From contig NZ_CP060404.1 of NCBI RefSeq assembly GCF_014295035.1, positions 5,430,501 through 5,494,500 on the forward strand: a DNA stretch of 64,000 nucleotides. The letters are read 5' to 3'. Both the position numbers and the translations under genes were made by a program. Source of the stretch: Streptomyces buecherae. GTDB lineage: Bacteria; Actinomycetota; Actinomycetes; Streptomycetales; Streptomycetaceae. This document shows, piece after piece, positions 6,832 through 13,607 of this stretch (positions within the stretch are counted from its first letter, which is position 1; each line of letters opens with the position of its first letter). A model generated the notes under the pieces. It saw only the letters and a program-made list of their open reading frames with translations, ran no database searches and had not been told where the DNA came from.

Positions 6832-8655
6832 TTGAGACACCTGTCTTACCGCCTCAAAGGGCAGGCGGTGAATATCAATGTGGTCGAGTCCGCGGAAGAC
6901 TTGATTGCCTTTCGGCGCTTCGTAGAGACACACGGGGAATTCCTCGGGTTCGACACAGAGACCACGGGCCTTGACTGGTGGGCTGAGGATTTCTCCGTAC
7001 GGCTCGTGCAGTTCGGCCACGCGACTGAGACGTACGTTCTCCCTGTCGAGGCCGACCCCGAGTTCGGGCGTGCGGTTGTCTGGGCGCTGGAGTACGCCCG
7101 ATTCCTCATCGCCCATAATGGGAAATTCGATCTTCATGTGATCGAGCGGTGTTACGGCGTTCCAATGGAGCGCCTAGCGCCGAAGCTGTGGGACACACAG
7201 CTACTCGCCCACCTCGTTGATCCGAGGGCGGTCAAGGAAGGCGGCCCCGGGCTCAAGCTGGAAGAGCTCGTCAAGCACTACATAGACGCTACCGCAGCCG
7301 AAGAAGTCAAAGGTTCCATGCGGGAGCTGGCTAAGAAGTACAAGACCACGAAGGATAAGATATGGCGTCTGGTTGATCTCTGGGATGAGGATTATCAGCG
7401 GTACGCAGGTATGGACCCGGCTTGGGCCTACCGCCTATTCGGGATTCTGTATCCGCTCGTGCCGGCGCGCTCACGCGCCCGAGGACTCATCGGCTGGGAA
7501 CACCGCCTAGCCCATGTCATGGGCCTGGTGGAGCGCACGGGTTATCTGGTAGATGGCGACTACGCGCAAGCGCAGTCAGACAAGCTCGCTGCCGATAAAG
7601 CGCACTGGGAAGAAGTCGCCCGGTCGTACGGCGTTGAGAACCCAAATAGCAATGCCCAGCTTGCCGAAGCCTTGAAAGGTTTTGGGTTCGAGCTGACCAA
7701 GCGCACTCCCAAAGGTCAGCTTGCGGTAGACGATAGCGTTCTCAACTCGATCGACCATCCGCTAGCTAAAGCAGTTCTTAGCGCTAAGAAGGCGGGTAAA
7801 TGGAAGGTGACTTGGTTTGATCGAGCTCTAGCGGGCCGTGACGCTCAAGGGCGAGTGCATCCCAGCATAAATTCGCTGTACGCGCGCTCGGCTCGGATGA
7901 GCATTACGGGCAGCATCCCGGCGCAGACATTCCCCGCAGGGGACGGCTATGTGCGGCACAGCTTTTTGGCGGAGGAGGATCATGTCACGGTAACGATTGA
8001 TTTCGGGAATATGGAGCTCCGCGTGATGGCCGCGGCGTCCGGTGATCCGGTCATGCTGGATGCGTTCAGGAATAATGCAGATTTGCATAATCTGACTGCC
8101 ATCGCAGCATTCGGTCCTATGCCAGAGGGTGCGACCAAGCACCCGAAACGCAAGGCCGGCAAGGGCACCAATTTTACCGTTGGGTTTGGTGGCGGGTGGC
8201 GGGCTGTCTCCTCCCAGTGGGGCATCCCCGAGGAGGACGCCAAGGCCGCTGTAAAAGCTTTCTGGGACACCTACAAGGGTGTCAAGGCGTTCGCTGATCG
8301 CCTCTCGGCTGAGGCGCGCAAGACGGGTTACATCTACACGGCCACAGGGCGAAAGCTTCCCGTGGACAAGGGGCGCCCGTACGCGGCCCTTAATTACTAT
8401 ATCCAAAGCAGCGCGAGAGACATCACCGCTCGGGCCATCCTGGAGCTACACAAAGCCGGATACACGCCCTGGATTCGGCTCCCCGTGCATGATGAGCTCG
8501 TATTCTCGTTCCCTCGTGAGCGAGCCGCAGAGCTCGCCGAAAAAGCAGCCCGGATCATGGAGTTCGTATTTCAGGGCCTGCTCATCCCCGCGGAAGCCGA
8601 GATCGGCGAGCGGAGCTGGGGAAGCGTTCTAGACCTCGAAACAAGCAAGCACTAA
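6832..8655 (+). CDS. Family A DNA polymerase (PolA-like, without a 5' nuclease domain)
   Basis: A 607-residue replicative polymerase. TTG 6832 is preferred because GGAGG lies 5 nt upstream; GTG 6868 is another possible start. The 3'-5' exonuclease domain comes first with FDTETTGL (Asp41, Glu43), HNGKFD and the YxxxD motif YAGMD. The polymerase domain follows: motif A is DFGNMELR at about residue 387 (family norm DYSQIELR), motif B is KRKAGKGTNFTVGFG at about 440, with Phe where E. coli Pol I has Tyr766, and motif C is VHDE at about 553. All catalytic acids are present. There is no N-terminal flap nuclease, as expected for phage polymerases. Confidence 0.93.
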   Translation: MRHLSYRLKGQAVNINVVESAEDLIAFRRFVETHGEFLGFDTETTGLDWWAEDFSVRLVQFGHATETYVLPVEADPEFGRAVVWALEYARFLIAHNGKFDLHVIERCYGVPMERLAPKLWDTQLLAHLVDPRAVKEGGPGLKLEELVKHYIDATAAEEVKGSMRELAKKYKTTKDKIWRLVDLWDEDYQRYAGMDPAWAYRLFGILYPLVPARSRARGLIGWEHRLAHVMGLVERTGYLVDGDYAQAQSDKLAADKAHWEEVARSYGVENPNSNAQLAEALKGFGFELTKRTPKGQLAVDDSVLNSIDHPLAKAVLSAKKAGKWKVTWFDRALAGRDAQGRVHPSINSLYARSARMSITGSIPAQTFPAGDGYVRHSFLAEEDHVTVTIDFGNMELRVMAAASGDPVMLDAFRNNADLHNLTAIAAFGPMPEGATKHPKRKAGKGTNFTVGFGGGWRAVSSQWGIPEEDAKAAVKAFWDTYKGVKAFADRLSAEARKTGYIYTATGRKLPVDKGRPYAALNYYIQSSARDITARAILELHKAGYTPWIRLPVHDELVFSFPRERAAELAEKAARIMEFVFQGLLIPAEAEIGERSWGSVLDLETSKH

Positions 8656-8663
8656 GGAGACAC

Positions 8664-8915
8664 ATGGACGACAACGCGTTTGATGAATTGGTTGAGGGCA
8701 TCGCGAGCGAGCTGAACGTAAAGCTGGTTGCCGAACTCGGCTCTAAGGCCGTGCATGCCGTGCGAGTAGCGGGTTATCTCTATCTCGAAGCCGTGGCATC
8801 CTCTGTGCCGGCTGAGCTCGCTAAGGAAATGGCTGCTGATTTCTGGGCGAAGAGCATGGGAATCCCTTTTGCCACGGGCGTCGTTCAGCAGCCCGCCGGG
8901 GGCGATGATGACTGA
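8664..8915 (+). CDS. Small acidic hypothetical phage protein
   Basis: An 83-residue protein starting at ATG 8664 with AAGGAG upstream, 8 nt after the polymerase stop. It is alanine- and glutamate-rich and predicted helical (ELVEGIASELNVKLVAELGS), ending in GGDDD. I recognise no domain. The spacing implies co-transcription with the polymerase, so an accessory role is possible. The next frame begins before this one ends. Confidence 0.55.
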   Translation: MDDNAFDELVEGIASELNVKLVAELGSKAVHAVRVAGYLYLEAVASSVPAELAKEMAADFWAKSMGIPFATGVVQQPAGGDDD

Positions 8916-9189
8916 GATGGAGGACCGGTGCGCGCCGTACCTGCCCGACCTGGGCGAGACTCCGTACGCGACCATCATCCCCGAGCGCACGCCCGTCGTG
9001 AGGGTCCACACCTCGCTCAGGCTGGCGCGGCTCGCCCTCGGCTGGGAGGTGCCGCCCCGGCACGGCCGTTACCGCGGCCTACGCGGCGGAGAGCTGTACG
9101 AGCACTGTGGCGGAGGCTGGGAGCTCGTTCACCGGGTTGAGCGTGGGGCAATGCCCGACGACCTGCCTTGGAGGGCAGTGGATGACTGA
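8905..9189 (+). CDS. Hypothetical phage protein
   Basis: A 94-residue protein starting at ATG 8905 (or 8908, in the same frame), overlapping the previous gene by 11 nt, with a weak GGGGG ribosome site. The middle segment TIIPERTPVVRVHTSLRLAR and the strand GELYEHCGGGWELVHRVERG suggest a small beta-rich fold. No motif is recognised. Its stop overlaps the start of the excisionase-like gene. Confidence 0.5.
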   Translation: MMTEMEDRCAPYLPDLGETPYATIIPERTPVVRVHTSLRLARLALGWEVPPRHGRYRGLRGGELYEHCGGGWELVHRVERGAMPDDLPWRAVDD

Positions 9190-9361
9190 GCGTCAGTCGG
9201 TCCTCATGTCCGTGGTTGATGTGGCTGAGTACCTGGGCAAGCCCGTGTCCTGGGTGTACGCGAATTGGCGGACTGAAAAGATCCCGTTCAAGAAGGTGGG
9301 GCAAGCCCTACGGTGTCGCCCCGCTGACTTGGAAACGTGGCTAGATCGGGAAAGCGCGTAG
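9182..9361 (+). CDS. xis: Excisionase-like helix-turn-helix protein
   Basis: A 59-residue protein starting at ATG 9182 with GGAGGG upstream. The sequence VVDVAEYLGKPVSWVYANWRTEKIPFKKV matches the MerR-like winged helix of excisionases and small HTH_17 proteins: helix, turn, recognition helix, then a basic wing and a helix ending DLETWLDRE. It lies upstream of the integrase with one leftward gene between. Such proteins bend attachment-site DNA and direct the integrase towards excision. A purely regulatory role remains possible. Confidence 0.75.
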   Translation: MTERQSVLMSVVDVAEYLGKPVSWVYANWRTEKIPFKKVGQALRCRPADLETWLDRESA

Positions 9362-9375
9362 CGAGGAGGCGAGTG

Positions 9376-9861
9376 CTACCCCCGGTCGTGGCTCGAAGGG
9401 CCGTTCAAGTACCCCGCTTTGCGCGCTCTGCTGAGGTGTACGCGAGTGTTGGCAGTGTTGCGGTTGATTGCCTTCGCTAGCCATTGAGTCGGACCTGACA
9501 CGCCGTTGGCTGCCGCGTATGCGTACGCGGCAGCCAGGGCAGCCAGGTAGGCCCTGGAAATACCCTCGCGGTCGAGCAGCGCACGCGCCGTACTCCCTAG
9601 CTCCTGCATTTTCGCCCCAACTTCGTGTGCGGCGTCCTGCCCCGGAGACTCCTCCTCTGCCAGCGCCACAGCGCCAGGCAGGTCTACGCGGCGTAGCACC
9701 GTCGTGGTGATGCCGCGTGCTACCTCCGGGGCCGGTGCGTCCGCCGCCGCCTCGATGGCGATGCGCTGCGGGCCGCCGCTCACTGGGCCGTGAGGCCACC
9801 ACATGCGGACGACCCAAGCACCTTGCCGCTGGGTGACCTCGTAGCCGCTCGTCTCCGTCAT
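9376..9861 (-). CDS. Candidate winged-helix regulator of the element
   Basis: A 161-residue protein, the only confident leftward gene in the element, placed between the excisionase and the integrase. The N-terminal half is a small domain (GYEVTQRQGAWVVRMWWPHG). The C-terminal 50 residues look like a helix-turn-helix: GPTQWLAKAINRNTANTRVHLSRARKAGYL. The position and orientation suit a lysogeny repressor or integrase regulator. A perfect 9-bp inverted repeat begins 12 bp upstream of its ATG and is a natural operator candidate. I do not know the family, so the repressor role is inference. Confidence 0.65.
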   Translation of the reverse strand: MTETSGYEVTQRQGAWVVRMWWPHGPVSGGPQRIAIEAAADAPAPEVARGITTTVLRRVDLPGAVALAEEESPGQDAAHEVGAKMQELGSTARALLDREGISRAYLAALAAAYAYAAANGVSGPTQWLAKAINRNTANTRVHLSRARKAGYLNGPSSHDRG

Positions 9862-9872
9862 GACGCCAGCCT

Positions 9873-9901
9873 ACCTACGCCCACTATCGAGCGGCGTAGG
9901 T
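9873..9901. promoter_or_regulatory. Perfect inverted repeat between repressor-like gene and integrase
   Basis: ACCTACGCC and GGCGTAGGT form an exact 9-bp inverted repeat with an 11-bp spacer, about two helical turns between half-site centres, as expected for a dimeric helix-turn-helix protein. It lies in the divergent region between the leftward regulator (start 9861) and the integrase (start 9987). A TTGACA at 9912-9917 is a possible -35 element for the integrase. Confidence 0.6.
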
Positions 9902-9986
9902 CAAGCGCCGATTGACAAGAGCCGCTTGTTCGTGGAAGCTCGATCGCAGTCGGGGGCGTGCCCCGACAGGAGAGGAGTTGCGGCCA

Positions 9987-11267
9987 ATGGTGGCCAAGAA
10001 GGGCAACGGGAACGGGGGGACCCCCGTCAAGGTCAAGAGAGTTGGGCGCCCGGATACTTGGGGCGTTAGAACCCCCCTGCACGTGAATGCTGCAACGGGG
10101 GAGCCGGATCGCTACTGGATCGGTCGGGAGTATCCGACCAAGACGGCTGCGGAAAGGGCGCTCCGAGAGTGGATCGCTGATTACGAGGCCGGCAAGGTTG
10201 TAGCTCGTTCAGACGTGACGTTGGGTGAGTGGCTGGACGCATGGTTGGCGCACCACCGAGGCGAAGAAACGACACTCGCAGGGTATGAGCCGAAGATTCG
10301 ACTTCACATCAAGCCCTACATTGGGAAGCTAAGGCTATCCGAGGTCACTGACGAGTCCCTTAATGGTCTGTATAAAACGCTTGAGACCAAGCCGTGTCCC
10401 ACAAACAAGGGGAAGCCTCTGGGGGCTAAGTCCGTGCGCCACGTTCACACCATCCTATCTGGCGCCCTCGGCGCGGCCGTCCCGAAGTTCATTCCCGTGA
10501 ACCCAGCGGCAACGGCCAAGCCGCCTACCGGGCGACAGATACGGGCTCAGCGGCCCCGCTACGAGACCTTGAATGATGCCGAGACCCGTGCGTTTCTCAA
10601 GGACATTTGGTCGCCGTGTAAGCGGCGGGGCTGTGGACTGCTGCACTTCTGCACTCGTGACGCACCGCTGTGGACGGTGTACACGGCCACGGGCGTTCGC
10701 CGTAGCGAGGCGCTAGGGATGATGTGGCATCTAATCGATTGGGAAGAGTGCTCAATCCAACTTGAGTGGGTGGTGGTGGAGGTCAAGGGTAAGACCGTAT
10801 TGCGGCGGCTTACCAAGGATGGGGATGACAATGCCCGCATTTATGTAGATCAGTCGTTGATGAAGGTCCTTCGGTTGCAATGGGAACGTCAGCAGGCGTG
10901 GAAGGAGAGGGTAGGGGATCTATGGGACGAAAACGATCTGGTGTTCGCCCGTGACGGGTACATGCTCAAGAAGGGGGGAGGGGGGATCTCGCCCGGCGGC
11001 CCGCAGGACCCGGGACAGGTTAGCGATCGGTGGCGGACAGCCAGGGAAAGGCTTCATCTCCCTGAGCGCTTCCGGCTGCACGACTGGCGACACAGCAAGA
11101 TCACTAATGACCTGGACGCGGGTGAGAACCCGGTTGAGGTCAGCGCCAATGCCCGACACCACTCGCCGGGCTACACCATGGGGCAGTACGGGCATCGCCG
11201 CGCCACCGGGGCCCGCAGGCTGGCTGCTGGCTCAGCGCGGCGCATCGGCCTGGGTGAGTCTGAGTGA
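9987..11267 (+). CDS. int: Tyrosine site-specific integrase
   Basis: A 426-residue recombinase; ATG 9987 follows a GGAGAGGAG ribosome site. An N-terminal arm-binding region is followed by a SAM-like core-binding domain (VTLGEWLDAWLAHHRGEETT). The catalytic domain has TATGVRRSEALGM (Arg I), RLTKDGDDN (beta-hairpin Lys), RLHDWRHS (HxxR) and HHSPGYTMGQYGH (His and the Tyr nucleophile). All catalytic residues are present, so the protein should be active. It is the last gene of the element; chromosomal-type genes begin 320 bp later, so one attachment site should lie just downstream. Confidence 0.93.
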   Translation: MVAKKGNGNGGTPVKVKRVGRPDTWGVRTPLHVNAATGEPDRYWIGREYPTKTAAERALREWIADYEAGKVVARSDVTLGEWLDAWLAHHRGEETTLAGYEPKIRLHIKPYIGKLRLSEVTDESLNGLYKTLETKPCPTNKGKPLGAKSVRHVHTILSGALGAAVPKFIPVNPAATAKPPTGRQIRAQRPRYETLNDAETRAFLKDIWSPCKRRGCGLLHFCTRDAPLWTVYTATGVRRSEALGMMWHLIDWEECSIQLEWVVVEVKGKTVLRRLTKDGDDNARIYVDQSLMKVLRLQWERQQAWKERVGDLWDENDLVFARDGYMLKKGGGGISPGGPQDPGQVSDRWRTARERLHLPERFRLHDWRHSKITNDLDAGENPVEVSANARHHSPGYTMGQYGHRRATGARRLAAGSARRIGLGESE

Positions 11268-11276
11268 CTTGGCAAA

Positions 11277-11298
11277 CGCGTTGGTCACGCGTTGGTCA
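11277..11298 (+). repeat. Two tandem 11-bp repeats downstream of the integrase
   Basis: CGCGTTGGTCA occurs twice in immediate tandem starting 10 bp after the integrase stop. Short direct repeats one helical turn apart next to an integrase are typical of arm-type integrase or excisionase binding sites. Confidence 0.65.
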
Positions 11299-11354
11299 TG
11301 TGGGGGGTCTGACGGTTGCATAACCGCAGGTCAGAGGCCCAGAAAAGCTCAAGA

Positions 11355-11394
11355 CGGTCGGGGCCGCCACCCCCCACAGGAGAGGCCCCGACCG
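11355..11394. terminator. Strong hairpin at the element-chromosome junction
   Basis: CGGTCGGGGCC and GGCCCCGACCG form a perfect 11-bp stem around an 18-nt loop. It would stop transcription leaving the integrase gene and could work in both directions. It may belong to the chromosome rather than the element. Confidence 0.65.
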
Positions 11395-11589
11395 CCGTTC
11401 GAGACGGACCCGCGTACGAGCCCGTACCACCTACAGCGCCACGCGCCTCGAATGCGTCACACCGGCCCCGCGGACCGGTCTGGACGCGCCCTAGCGGATG
11501 CCCGTAACGTGCAGGTCCGCGCCGTCGGGCGCGCCGTTTGCATATCTCATCGCGGCCCGGATCACCGGCCGCGTTCCAGGGGGCCTGAA

Positions 11590-12648
11590 ATGTTTCCGTG
11601 CGGGAATTGCCGCGCTACCGCCGTCGGCGCCGATGGGCGCTGCACCGCGTGCGGCTCCTACCAGCAGCAACAGCAGCAGCCGCTGCCCAGTGCGCCCCCG
11701 ATCGGATACCCCGCTCCCGGTCCACAGGGGATAGGCATGCCGGCGCCCGTGGACCTGCGGCGCGGCCTGTCGACCGCGCTCACGGTGCTTTTCGGGGTGC
11801 TGATCGCCTCGGAGATCGCGGTCCTGGTGGCCGTCTCCGACCAGTGGAGCATCCTCGGGGACTTCCAGGACGGGAAGTTCATCTCCTACAAGAAGGCCGA
11901 TGACGCCGACGACTTCGCCATGGGCATGTCGGTCATCAACTTCTTCGTGGTCGTCGCGGTCGCCATCGTGTGGGCCGTCTGGTTCCGCCGGCTGCGGCTG
12001 AACGCCGAGGTCTTCGCGCCGGGGCAGCACCGGTTCACGCCCGGCTGGGCCGCGGGCGCCTGGTTCACGCCGGTGGTCAACCTCTGGTTCCCCAAGCAGA
12101 TCGCCAACGACATCTGGCGCGCCAGCTCCCCGCAGGGCCCGCAGGCCGCCAAGCGCGGTCTGCTGAACGGCTGGTGGGTGACGCTCATCGTCGGTCAGGT
12201 CATCGGCATGGTGGCCAGCGTTCGGTACGAGGTGGCCAACACCAAGATGGAGGACGGCGACATCAACAGCGAGAAGGAGGCGATGGACACCATCGACTCC
12301 ATGCACTCGGCGCTCGGCGCCAGCATGTTCTCCTCCCTCGTGCTGATCGCCGCCGCGATCCTCGGCCTCCTCCTCGTCCGCCAGATCACCACCATGCAGG
12401 CCGAGCGCGCCACGCTCCCGCCGCAGTCCGGCCCCGCGCCGTACGGCCCCTCCGGCGGCCTGCCGTACGGGGCCCCCGCGGGTCAGCCCTACCCGAACCA
12501 GCCCTACGGAGGCGCCGCGCCCTACGGCGGCCAGCAGTACGGTGGACAGCAGTACGGCGGCGGCCCCGGCACGCCGCCGCCCGCCCCGGGGCAACAGGCG
12601 CCGGGCCAGCAGCAGCACCCGTACGGCTCCGGTCCCGCCGGGTACTGA
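11590..12648 (+). CDS. DUF4328-type membrane protein with N-terminal zinc ribbon
   Basis: A 352-residue protein starting at ATG 11590 with AGGGGG upstream. Residues about 1-25 hold a zinc ribbon (CGNC, CTAC), followed by a glutamine/proline linker. Four hydrophobic segments follow (near LTVLFGVLIASEIAVLVAV, INFFVVVAVAIVWAVW, a WW-containing helix with LIVGQVIGMVA, and LVLIAAAILGLLLV), with the DUF4328 feature of a loop containing FTPVVNLWFPKQIANDIWRAS. The C-terminus is a disordered tail rich in PYG and GQQ repeats. Function is unknown. The pattern is common in Streptomyces; the sigma factor gene follows after 77 nt. Confidence 0.75.
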   Translation: MFPCGNCRATAVGADGRCTACGSYQQQQQQPLPSAPPIGYPAPGPQGIGMPAPVDLRRGLSTALTVLFGVLIASEIAVLVAVSDQWSILGDFQDGKFISYKKADDADDFAMGMSVINFFVVVAVAIVWAVWFRRLRLNAEVFAPGQHRFTPGWAAGAWFTPVVNLWFPKQIANDIWRASSPQGPQAAKRGLLNGWWVTLIVGQVIGMVASVRYEVANTKMEDGDINSEKEAMDTIDSMHSALGASMFSSLVLIAAAILGLLLVRQITTMQAERATLPPQSGPAPYGPSGGLPYGAPAGQPYPNQPYGGAAPYGGQQYGGQQYGGGPGTPPPAPGQQAPGQQQHPYGSGPAGY

Positions 12649-12725
12649 GACCGGAGGCGGCCCGGACGACGACCACGTACGGCGCCGCTCAGCAGCGGAT
12701 TCTCCAAGTGGAGCAGGATGAGGGC

Positions 12726-13607
12726 GTGCAGGGGGACGACGGGGAGTTGACCGCCGCGGTGCGCGCGGCGCAGGACGGAGACGAGGCCGCCTTCCGAACC
12801 GTCTACCGATCCGTGCACCCGAGGTTGCTCGGATACGTACGGACGCTGGTCGGCGAGTCGGACGCGGAGGACGTCACGTCGGAGTCCTGGCTACAGATCG
12901 CGCGCGACCTCGGCAGGTTCAGCGGGGACGCGGACCGGTTCCGGGGCTGGGCGGCGCGCATCGCGCGCAACCGGGCGCTCGACCACATCAGAATGCGCGG
13001 GCGCCGCCCGGCGATCGGCGGGGACGAGACCGAACTCGCCGAGCGGCCGGCCGACGCGGACACCGCGCGCGAGGCCCTGGAGTCGCTGGGCACCGGGCAC
13101 ACGCTCGCGCTCATCGCCCAGTTGCCCCGCGATCAGGCCGAGGCCGTGGTGTTGCGGGTGGTCGTCGGCCTGGACGCCAAGAGCGCGGCCGGCGTGCTCG
13201 GCAAGCGCCCCGGCGCGGTGCGCACCTCGGCCCACCGCGGACTGCGGCGCCTGGCCGACCTCATCGAAGGCCCACCGGGCGAGCCCGTCGACCAGGGCGG
13301 CGCGGGGCCCCTCGGCCCGGCGGGGCCGGGGAGCCCAGGCAGCGCCGGCGGCGGCGCGGGCCCGCCCCCGGGGTCGGGGCGGATGGAGAGCATGGCGGCG
13401 CGGGAACCGGCCCCGCTGCCACGGAGGGGGGCGGCTTCCGCCGTACGGCCGGGGGCCTCGGCGCTCACCGGCAGGGAGAGCACACCGGCCGAAGTGGGAG
13501 CGGACGCGACGGGAGAGCCGATCCCGTCGCAGCGCCTGGAACGCAGCGGCGCGACGACGTCCGCGAGTGTGACGGATTCGTGCGCGCGGACGCAGAGGGA
13601 CATGTGA
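12726..13607 (+). CDS. ECF-type RNA polymerase sigma factor
   Basis: A 293-residue protein. GTG 12726 is preferred because a purine-rich AGGATGAGG precedes it. Region 2 is visible as AFRTVYRSVHPRLLGYVRTLVGESDAEDVTSE-type sequence ending in the DHIRMRGRR segment, and region 4 as LIAQLPRDQAEAVVLRVVVGLDAKSAAGVLGKRPGAVRTSAHRG-type helix-turn-helix. After region 4 there is an unusual tail of about 110 residues rich in Gly, Pro and Ala. The next gene starts on the last base of its stop codon (TGATG), so the two are coupled. Confidence 0.85.
   Translation: MQGDDGELTAAVRAAQDGDEAAFRTVYRSVHPRLLGYVRTLVGESDAEDVTSESWLQIARDLGRFSGDADRFRGWAARIARNRALDHIRMRGRRPAIGGDETELAERPADADTAREALESLGTGHTLALIAQLPRDQAEAVVLRVVVGLDAKSAAGVLGKRPGAVRTSAHRGLRRLADLIEGPPGEPVDQGGAGPLGPAGPGSPGSAGGGAGPPPGSGRMESMAAREPAPLPRRGAASAVRPGASALTGRESTPAEVGADATGEPIPSQRLERSGATTSASVTDSCARTQRDM

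Larger units (their letters stand above)
11268..11589. other. Element-chromosome junction region
   Basis: This non-coding stretch should contain one attachment site. It holds two tandem 11-bp repeats, a short inverted repeat (TCTGAC at 11308-11313 with GTCAGA at 11330-11335), and a strong terminator at 11355-11394. The 11-mer CCGCAGGTCAG at 11324-11334 also occurs at 3-13 in the same orientation. I found no tRNA gene here; a CATAACC stretch resembles a Met anticodon loop, but the rest does not fold as a tRNA. Confidence 0.5.

Noticed and set aside
11308..11335. Possible tRNA fragment containing CATAACC next to the integrase
   Set aside because: The flanking bases do not form anticodon, D or T arms; only a short inverted repeat is present.
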